Assembly (NCBI GenBank): GCA_003242195.1
Contig: QGUQ01000129.1
Location: 1-5,792 of the forward strand
Source of the DNA: Bacillota bacterium
Lineage (GTDB): Bacteria; Bacillota; Sulfobacillia; Thermaerobacterales; Thermaerobacteraceae
DNA length: 5,792 nucleotides
Direction: 5' to 3'
Below, in pieces: positions 1-5,420 of this stretch. Numbering within the stretch: position 1 is the first letter of the stretch; each line of letters begins with the position of its first letter. A program made the position numbers and the translations under genes. The notes under the pieces were generated by a model. That model did no database searches. It saw only the letters and a program-made list of their open reading frames with translations, and was not told the DNA's origin.

Positions 1-123
1 AAGATCAAGCTCATCAAGCGCCTGAGCTACGGCTTCCGCAACCGGGCGGTCTATGTCCGGAAGATGCTCCTGGCCTTTGTCCCCTTGGCTTGCCTGACCG
101 CCGACCCACACTTCTTGACCTAG
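1..123 (+). CDS. ISL3-family transposase, C-terminal end (5' partial)
   Basis: The first reading frame is open from base 1 and stops at TAG 121-123, giving 40 residues. The segment reads IKLIKRLSYGFRNRAVYVRK and ends in DPHFLT. This matches the well-known C-terminal stretch of ISL3-family (DDE_Tnp_ISL3) transposases, in which a basic 'NKIKxIKRxxYGFRN' block follows the last catalytic region. Only the tail is in the window, so completeness and activity cannot be judged. The bases overlapping and just after the stop include AGAGCCC (122-128), whose complement GGGCTCT resembles the start of some ISL3 terminal repeats. This could be the right end of the element, but the other end is not visible. 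A second ISL3-like piece in the same orientation lies at the far end of the window. Confidence 0.8.
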   Translation, partial: KIKLIKRLSYGFRNRAVYVRKMLLAFVPLACLTADPHFLT

Positions 124-269
124 AGCCCAGCCCCCTTGACTGCCCGGAAACAGCCTGCTACCTTACAACATAAATTCAGATCAAATCAATCGGAATACGA
201 GTTTTGAGTGCTACGTAGCTTTGTTCAGTGAGTGGCTCACCGGCACCGGCGGTAGGGGGTGTGGACCGG
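124..269 (+). promoter_or_regulatory. Intergenic leader of the operon (weak promoter candidate)
   Basis: This 146-base stretch separates the transposase stop from the first operon gene and, around 160-227, is clearly richer in A+T than the rest of the window. It must hold the operon promoter unless transcription reads through from the IS element. The best -35-like hexamer is TTGACT at 136-141. The hexamer 17 bases downstream, TACCTT at 159-164, is a poor -10 match, and TAAATT at 171-176 is better but too far away. A ribosome binding site, AGGGGG at 254-259, lies 10 bases before the ATG at 270. No hairpin with a T tract is seen, so there is no clear terminator for the transposase gene. Confidence 0.3.
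210..219. promoter_or_regulatory. 10-bp perfect palindrome, possible operator
   Basis: GCTACGTAGC is a perfect palindrome in the AT-rich leader, 50 bases before the start codon of the first operon gene. A short inverted repeat (GTGAG, three bases, CTCAC) follows at 228-240. Either could bind a dimeric regulator, but no regulator gene is present in the window and one short palindrome can arise by chance. Confidence 0.2.
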
Positions 270-890
270 ATGTCCCTGTTCCTCATCGAGTCCGTCCCTC
301 CCAGGAGCCACGGGCGGGACGAAGTGCGCCAGGCCCTGGACCGGATCGCGGAGGAGGCGCGAGTGGCCGGCGGCGACCTCCTGGAGGTTCAGGTGGCGGA
401 GGACCTGTCCAAGGTGTACGCCATCGTGGAGGCGGGCGACCCGGAGGCGGCCAAGCAAGCCTTTCGGGCCGGGGGCCTGCCCGTGAGCCTGATCAAGCAA
501 GTCCGGCTGGTGGGCCAGGATGTGGAGGCGGCCCGCCGCAGCCGGGGCCGGGTGGACTACGTGGTGGAGTGGAACTTCCCGCCCGGCCTGACCATGGAGG
601 CCTATCTGCAGCGCAAGCAGGCCAGCGCTCCCAAGTATGCGGAGGTGCCCGAGGTCCGGTTCCTCCGCACCTACGTCTGCGAGGACATGACCAAGTGCAT
701 CTGCTTCTATGACGCCGATCAGTTGGCGGCCGTGCTGAGGGCACGGCAGGTCGTGGGCGCGCCCGTGGACGCGGTGACACGGGTGGTGCCGGCGGGCGAG
801 GAGGATACCCCCGCGGGGAGCGCGGCCGGAAGCGCCGGCGGGAGTGCTGCCGGCCGTGGGCCCGGCAGCGCGGTGGGTGAGGGCCGGTGA
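270..890 (+). CDS. Tandem DUF4242 (SCO4226-type) protein
   Basis: A 206-residue protein made of two related alpha/beta units. Unit 1 (about residues 2-82) begins with LFLIES and runs to the KVYAIVEAGDPEAAKQAF helix region and LPVSLIKQVRLV. Unit 2 (about 95-174) begins with YVVEWNFPPGLT and runs to FLRTYVCEDMTKCICFYDA and APVDAVTRVV. This matches the DUF4242 layout, a small ferredoxin-like fold whose member SCO4226 of Streptomyces coelicolor binds nickel. Whether this protein binds metal is inference. Unit 2 holds three close cysteines (C137, C143, C145), of which C145 sits where the family often has Cys. Residues 175-206 are a Gly/Ala/Ser-rich, probably disordered tail. No signal peptide is seen, so it is probably cytoplasmic. 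ATG 270 is preferred over GTG 228 or GTG 261 because AGGGGG lies 10 bases upstream and the product then starts at the first strand. Its stop overlaps the next start (GTGA, 887-890). Confidence 0.8.
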   Translation: MSLFLIESVPPRSHGRDEVRQALDRIAEEARVAGGDLLEVQVAEDLSKVYAIVEAGDPEAAKQAFRAGGLPVSLIKQVRLVGQDVEAARRSRGRVDYVVEWNFPPGLTMEAYLQRKQASAPKYAEVPEVRFLRTYVCEDMTKCICFYDADQLAAVLRARQVVGAPVDAVTRVVPAGEEDTPAGSAAGSAGGSAAGRGPGSAVGEGR

Positions 891-1642
891 CGCGGCTCGT
901 TGCCGAGTCCCTGGTCAAGGGTTACGTCAACCGGCGCCGGGCGGTGCCCGTTCTCGAGCGGGTCAGCCTCGCCGTGGACGAGGGCGAGGTGCTCGGCGTG
1001 CTGGGACCGAGCGGCTGCGGCAAGTCCACGCTGCTGCGGGTCCTGGCGGGGCTCGAGCCCCCCGACGCGGGCCGGGTCACCCTGGGCGGGGCGCCGGTCC
1101 GCGCCGGCCAGCCGGAACTGGCCCTGGTCACCCAGCAGCCGCACCTTCTCCCCTGGCGCACGGTGCGGGGCAACGTGGAGTTCGGTGGCCTGTTCACCGT
1201 CCGCGACCGGCGGGAGCTGGCGCGGCGCACCGCCAAGGTCCTGGCCCAGGTGGGCCTGGAGGAGGTGGCCGACTGGCGGCCTGCCAGCCTCTCGGGCGGC
1301 ATGGCCCAGCGGGTGGCCCTGGCCCGGGCCCTGGTACGCCGGCCGCAAGTCCTCTTGATGGACGAACCCTTCAGCGCCCTGGACGTCACCACCCGGCGGG
1401 CGCTGGGCGCCGAGGTGCGGCGCCTGGCCCGGGAGGACGGCGTCGCGGTGGTGCTGGTCACCCACGACGTGGAAGAGGCCCTCTTGCTGGCCGACCGGGT
1501 GGTGGTGCTGTCGCCGCGTCCCGCCCGGGTCGTGCTGGAACGGTGCAACGACGAACCCGCCAGCCTGCGGGAGGCCATCCTGGCCGCCCTGGGTTCAGGC
1601 TCATCGGCGCCCGTGGGGGCGGTGGCCGGCAGTGGGTGGTGA
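887..1642 (+). CDS. ABC transporter ATP-binding protein, NrtD/SsuB/TauB type
   Basis: A 251-residue cytoplasmic ATPase that powers the importer encoded by the next two genes. All nucleotide-binding motifs are intact: Walker A GPSGCGKST (residues 40-48), Q-loop in VTQQPHLLPW (Q83), signature LSGGMAQR (135-142), Walker B VLLMDEP (155-161), D-loop SALD (163-166) and switch histidine H193. The LLPW sequence after the Q-loop is typical of the nitrate/sulfonate/taurine importer subfamily. Length is normal. The GTG start at 887 overlaps the upstream stop by four bases, with GGTGGGTGAGGG just before it as ribosome binding site, which indicates translational coupling. The C-terminal tail after about residue 222 is short and of low complexity, with no regulatory domain. 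The subfamily is clear, but the substrate cannot be read from the ATPase. Confidence 0.95.
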   Translation: MTRLVAESLVKGYVNRRRAVPVLERVSLAVDEGEVLGVLGPSGCGKSTLLRVLAGLEPPDAGRVTLGGAPVRAGQPELALVTQQPHLLPWRTVRGNVEFGGLFTVRDRRELARRTAKVLAQVGLEEVADWRPASLSGGMAQRVALARALVRRPQVLLMDEPFSALDVTTRRALGAEVRRLAREDGVAVVLVTHDVEEALLLADRVVVLSPRPARVVLERCNDEPASLREAILAALGSGSSAPVGAVAGSGW

Positions 1643-2886
1643 GGACGGCGGTGGCCGGGGAGGAACTGGAGTACTGGCCCGAGCGCCCGATGTCCCGGCG
1701 CGAGTTCCTGCGCTGGCTGGCGCTGGTCGTGGGGAGCACCTGGCTGGCCGCCTGCGGCCCGCTGGGGAGTGAGGTCCCGGGCAGCAGCGGGCCATCCGGG
1801 CGACAGGGACAGGGCGGCGGGGACCAGCCCGTGCGCATCGGCTACCTGCCCATCACCGATGCGTGTCCCCTGCTGGTGGCGGATGCCCTGGGCTACTACC
1901 GGGACGAGGGCCTGACGGTGGAGAAGCCGCGGCCGTTCCGCTCCTGGGCCCAGATCGCCGAGGCCTTCCAGGCCCGGCAGGTCAACGTGATCCACCTGCT
2001 CATGCCGGCGGCCCTGTGGCTGCGGTACGCCCGCGGTTTCCCCGCCCGGGTGGTGGCCTGGAACCACGTCAACGGGTCGGCCCTGACGGTTCACCCGGAC
2101 GTCCGCGACCTGGCGGACCTGGCCGGCCGGGTCGTCGCTGTCCCCTTCTGGTACTCGATCCACAACGTGGTGCTGCAGCTCTTGCTCCGCAGGGCCGGTT
2201 TGCGGCCCGTCCTGGGCGGGACGGGACAGCCGCGCCCGGATGAGGTGCGGCTGATCGTCATGGGGCCCCCGGACATGGTCCCGGCCCTGGCGGCCGGCCA
2301 GATTGCCGGGTTCATCGTCGCCGAGCCCTTCAACGCCCTGGCGGAGTTGCAGGGGCAGGGGCGGATCCTGCGCTTCACCGGCGACGTGTGGAAGGAGCAC
2401 GCCTGCTGCGTGGTGCTGCTGCACGAGGAGGATCTGCAGCGGCGGCGGGCCTGGGCGGAGGCCGTCATCCGCGCCGTCGTCCGCGCCCAGCTCTGGCTCC
2501 GCCAGCACCGGGGGGAGGCGGCCCGACTGCTGTCCCGGGAGGGGCGCGGCTACCTCCCGCAGCCGCGGGAGGCGCTGGAACGTGTCTTCTCGCCGGACCT
2601 GGAACCGTACTTGCAGGCGGGGGTCATCGAGCACAGGGACTGGTTGCCTCCCCGCATCGACTTCCAGCCGTACCCGTACCCCTCCTACACGGCGGAACTG
2701 GTGCGGCGGCTGGCGGACACCCGGGTCGAAGGCGACACGGCGTTCCTCCGGCGGCTGGCGCCGGGCTTGGCCGCCCGCGACCTGGTGGACGAGGGGCCGG
2801 TGCGGGCCGCCCTCGAGGCCGTGGGAGGGCCGCGGGCCTTTGGCCTGCCGGGCGACCTGGAGCGCGTGGAAGTCGTCAAGGCCTAG
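1639..2886 (+). CDS. ABC transporter substrate-binding lipoprotein, NrtA/CmpA/SsuA-like, Tat-type signal
   Basis: A 415-residue periplasmic-binding-type protein that captures the solute outside the membrane. Residues 18-24 read MSRREFL, a good Tat twin-arginine motif. A hydrophobic stretch and a lipobox LAAC follow, with C39 as the likely lipidated residue, and then a Gly/Ser-rich linker to about residue 63. The mature domain opens with VRIGYLPITDACPLLVA and continues through FRSWAQIAEAF, NVIHLLMPAALWL, AWNHVNGSALTV and GFIVAEPFNALAEL. This is the order of the NMT1_2 (NrtA/CmpA-like) group, whose known ligands include nitrate and bicarbonate; the related SsuA/TauA proteins bind sulfonates. 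GTG 1639 overlaps the upstream stop (GTGA). GTG 1651 with GTGAGG six bases upstream is an alternative. ATG 1690 has no nearby ribosome binding site. The reading frame stays open far upstream, across the ATPase gene, but that extension is a shadow. The ligand is unknown. Confidence 0.9.
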   Translation: MRTAVAGEELEYWPERPMSRREFLRWLALVVGSTWLAACGPLGSEVPGSSGPSGRQGQGGGDQPVRIGYLPITDACPLLVADALGYYRDEGLTVEKPRPFRSWAQIAEAFQARQVNVIHLLMPAALWLRYARGFPARVVAWNHVNGSALTVHPDVRDLADLAGRVVAVPFWYSIHNVVLQLLLRRAGLRPVLGGTGQPRPDEVRLIVMGPPDMVPALAAGQIAGFIVAEPFNALAELQGQGRILRFTGDVWKEHACCVVLLHEEDLQRRRAWAEAVIRAVVRAQLWLRQHRGEAARLLSREGRGYLPQPREALERVFSPDLEPYLQAGVIEHRDWLPPRIDFQPYPYPSYTAELVRRLADTRVEGDTAFLRRLAPGLAARDLVDEGPVRAALEAVGGPRAFGLPGDLERVEVVKA

Positions 2887-2907
2887 CGGAGAGGGGCGAA
2901 CGAGGGG

Positions 2908-3687
2908 ATGGGAGAGGAGACGCGACGCCTGTGGTCATTCAGCCATCGCATACTGCCGGCGGTGGGCGCCGGCCTGGCCGTGGCCGGATGGTGGGCGGGC
3001 ACTCGCGTCGCCGCTGAACGGATCGAGGTGGTGGCCCAGTTTGGCCCCGGTCCCTCCTTGCGGGCACTGGCCGGCCTGCTGGCCGACGGTACCCTTTTCC
3101 TCCACGCGACCCTGAGCATCCAGCGAGTCCTCACGGGACTCGCCCTGGCCCTGCTGGTGGGGATTCCGCTGGGTCTGCTCACCGGTTCCCGGCGGGGGGT
3201 GGACCGGGCCACGGCTCCCCTCTTCCAGTTCCTCCGCACCATCTCACCGCTTTCGTGGATGCCCATCGCCGTCATGCTCATGGGAGTGGGCGACCGGGCC
3301 GTGGTGTTCCTGGTGGCGGTGGCGGCCGTGTGGCCGATCCTGCTCAACACCGCGGCGGGCGTGCGCAGCCTCGATCCCGGCTGGTTGCTGGTGGCCCGCG
3401 GCGTCGGTGCCGGGCCGGCGGGCACCCTGGTCTACGTCGTCCTGCCGGCAATCCTGTCCCATTGGGTCGCCGGGTTGCGGCTGGCCCTGGGCATCGCCTG
3501 GGTGATCCTGGTGCCTGCGGAGATGCTGGGGGTCACCAGCGGCCTCGGCTACCTGATCCTCGATGCCCGGGACCGCCTGGCCTACGACCAGTTGGTGGCG
3601 GTGGTACTGGCCATCGGGGCCATCGGTTTCCTGCTGGACGGAGCCGTGCGGGCGCTGGAGGCGCGATGGGGGTGGCAACGCCGATGA
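2908..3687 (+). CDS. ABC transporter permease, NrtB/SsuC/TauC type
   Basis: A 259-residue integral membrane protein that forms the channel of the importer, probably as a homodimer. It has about six hydrophobic segments (near residues 14-34, 72-93, 111-127, 129-148, 188-208 and 226-246). The cytoplasmic loop that docks on the ATPase is recognisable at about 163-182 (ARGVGAGPAGTLVYVVLP), followed by AGLRLALGIAWVILVPAEM, typical of the BPD_transp_1 domain in nitrate/sulfonate/taurine permeases. Length is normal for this family. ATG 2908 follows the lipoprotein stop after 21 bases, with GGAGAGGGG (2888-2896) 11 bases upstream. This is the only gap in an otherwise overlapping operon. The 3' end overlaps the flavoprotein start by four bases (ATGA), tying the importer to the redox genes. 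Confidence 0.95.
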   Translation: MGEETRRLWSFSHRILPAVGAGLAVAGWWAGTRVAAERIEVVAQFGPGPSLRALAGLLADGTLFLHATLSIQRVLTGLALALLVGIPLGLLTGSRRGVDRATAPLFQFLRTISPLSWMPIAVMLMGVGDRAVVFLVAVAAVWPILLNTAAGVRSLDPGWLLVARGVGAGPAGTLVYVVLPAILSHWVAGLRLALGIAWVILVPAEMLGVTSGLGYLILDARDRLAYDQLVAVVLAIGAIGFLLDGAVRALEARWGWQRR

Positions 3688-5420
3688 GCGGCCCGCGACC
3701 CCGGCTCGGGGTGCCCGTCGACGAGTGGGAGACGGACGTGTTGGTGGTCGGAGGCGGCCTGGCCGGCCTGGTGGCCGCCTGGGTCGCCGGCACTGCGGGT
3801 GCGCGGGTTACCGTCCTGGCCAAGGGCTTCGCCGGGGCGGACGGCGTGAGCCCGTTCGCCGGAGGTGTGGCCCTCTGCCTCCTTCCCGAGGACGACCTGG
3901 ACGCGTTCCTGGACGAACACGAGTGGGCCTGCGAAGGGCTCGCGCACAGGGAGGCCGTCGCCCGCGTCGCTGCCATCAGCGGCCGGCTGTGGGAATGGCT
4001 GGCGGCCCACGGCGTGCCCGTGGAGCGGGAGCCGGGGGGCGAGCTGCGGCGCCGCTGGCTGCGGGTGGGAGGCCGCTCCCGGGTCCCGCGCCTGGCTCTC
4101 GAGAGCGTGTCCTTCATGCGGCACCTGCGCCGGTGTGCCCTGGGGGCCGGGGCCCGCATTTTCGACCACAGTTGCGTGACGGAACTGCTGGTGGGGGAGG
4201 ACGGTGGGGTCGAGGGAGCGCTGGGGTTCCGGCGCCAGGACGGGCGGCTGCTCCGCGTCCGGGCGCGGGCGGTCGTGCTGGCCGCCGGCGGCTGCGCTTG
4301 GCGGGGGGCCCACCTGGGCGTGCACTCGGCCATGGGCGAGGGCTACGGGCTGGCCGCGCGGGCCGGGGCGGAACTGGCGTCCATGGAGTACTGCACCAGC
4401 TACATCGCCACGTGTAGCCTCTTCGACAGTCACGGGCAGGACATCCTGGCCGCCCTGGGCGGCCGCTTCCGCAACCGCCTGGGCGAGAACATCCTGGAGC
4501 GGCACGGGGAGCCGGACCCGGCCCCGCCCCAGCGGGTCACCCTGGCCATGCTCACCGAGTGGCTGGAGGGCAGGGGGCCCATCGTCTTCGACCTGCGGGA
4601 GATCCCGGCGGAGCGCCGCCGGCAATGGGAGCGGGACTTTCCCCTGGTGGCCAGGGCCCTCGCCCGCACGGGCGTGGACGTGTTCGTCCGTCCGGTTCCC
4701 TGGATCCCCGGCTTCACCGGTTCTATCGCCGGAAGCGGCGGCGTGCGCACCCTCGACCTGGCCGGCCGGACGACGGTCCCCGGTCTGTTCGCGGCGGGGG
4801 ACACCGCCTGGCGAACGCCGGTGGTGGGGGCCGGCAGCGGCATCACCTACCTGAACCTGTCCTGGGCGCTGGCCAGCGGGTACTGGGCGGGAGCGGCCGC
4901 GGCGGAGCTGGCTCGGGAACGTCCGCCTGCCACGCCGGAGCCGGCGGCCGAGGCCGAGGCCTGGGAGCGGGCCCTGGCCCCCCTCGGAAGAGAAGGGGGG
5001 ACTCGGCCCGACGAGGTGCTCCGCCGGCTGCAGCGGCTGGTGGTGGACCCGGAGCGGAATTTCTTCCGGACCGCCGCGGTCCTGGAGGCGTCGTTGCGGG
5101 AGCTGGAGCGGCTCTGGGACGACGTCCGCGGCCTGGCGGCGGCCGACTGGCATGAGCTCGTGCGATACCACGAACTGGAGCACGCGACCCTGACGGCGCT
5201 GGCTATGTTCGGCAGCGCCCTGGCCCGGGAAGAAACCAGGGGCTGGCACCGGCGTCTGGACTTCCCCCGCCGGGATGACCGCCGCTGGCGGCGCTGGACG
5301 GTGGCCCGGCTGGAGCCCCGCCGGGAGCGGCCGGCGTTCCGTGTGGGCACGATCGCCCTGGAGGACCCGGCGGTGTTCGACGTCCGGGTACCCGCCGCAG
5401 GGGTGGGGGTCGGACCGTGA
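3684..5420 (+). CDS. FAD-dependent oxidoreductase, fumarate reductase/AprA superfamily
   Basis: A 578-residue soluble flavoprotein. The N-terminal FAD motif is VLVVGGGLAGLVAA (19-32). The second nucleotide-contact region VVLAAGG lies at 197-203, and the C-terminal FAD loop GLFAAGDTAW at 367-376. A capping region spans roughly 237-350. The C-terminal helical domain ends in REETRGWHRRLDFPRRDD (515-532), the signature of fumarate reductase/succinate dehydrogenase flavoproteins. Two family motifs are missing: the 'SHT' histidine that links FAD covalently (here GVSPFAGG, 54-61), and the 'GANRLGxNSL' arginine loop (here VGAGSGITYLNLSW, 381-394). FAD is therefore probably non-covalent and the substrate probably not a dicarboxylate. 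There is no signal peptide or membrane anchor. ATG 3684 overlaps the permease stop, with GGGGG (3668-3672) upstream; ATG 3666 is a weaker alternative. Coupling to a ferredoxin recalls AprA-AprB, but the true reaction is unknown. Confidence 0.85.
   Translation: MSGPRPRLGVPVDEWETDVLVVGGGLAGLVAAWVAGTAGARVTVLAKGFAGADGVSPFAGGVALCLLPEDDLDAFLDEHEWACEGLAHREAVARVAAISGRLWEWLAAHGVPVEREPGGELRRRWLRVGGRSRVPRLALESVSFMRHLRRCALGAGARIFDHSCVTELLVGEDGGVEGALGFRRQDGRLLRVRARAVVLAAGGCAWRGAHLGVHSAMGEGYGLAARAGAELASMEYCTSYIATCSLFDSHGQDILAALGGRFRNRLGENILERHGEPDPAPPQRVTLAMLTEWLEGRGPIVFDLREIPAERRRQWERDFPLVARALARTGVDVFVRPVPWIPGFTGSIAGSGGVRTLDLAGRTTVPGLFAAGDTAWRTPVVGAGSGITYLNLSWALASGYWAGAAAAELARERPPATPEPAAEAEAWERALAPLGREGGTRPDEVLRRLQRLVVDPERNFFRTAAVLEASLRELERLWDDVRGLAAADWHELVRYHELEHATLTALAMFGSALAREETRGWHRRLDFPRRDDRRWRRWTVARLEPRRERPAFRVGTIALEDPAVFDVRVPAAGVGVGP

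Noticed and set aside
221..712. 163-residue Gly/Pro/Arg-rich frame overlapping the DUF4242 gene
   Set aside because: It has shadow-frame composition, no domain and no ribosome binding site at its start. The alternative frame encodes two clear DUF4242 units.
844..1638. Long in-frame upstream extension of the substrate-binding protein across the ATPase gene
   Set aside because: The extension is the ATPase gene read in a wrong frame. The Tat/lipobox signal at residues 18-39 from GTG 1639 shows that the real N-terminus is near 1639-1690.
922..2634. 570-residue open frame on the - strand
   Set aside because: It lies antisense to the ATPase and lipoprotein genes, has no recognisable domain, and is a by-product of very high GC content, where stop codons are rare in shadow frames.
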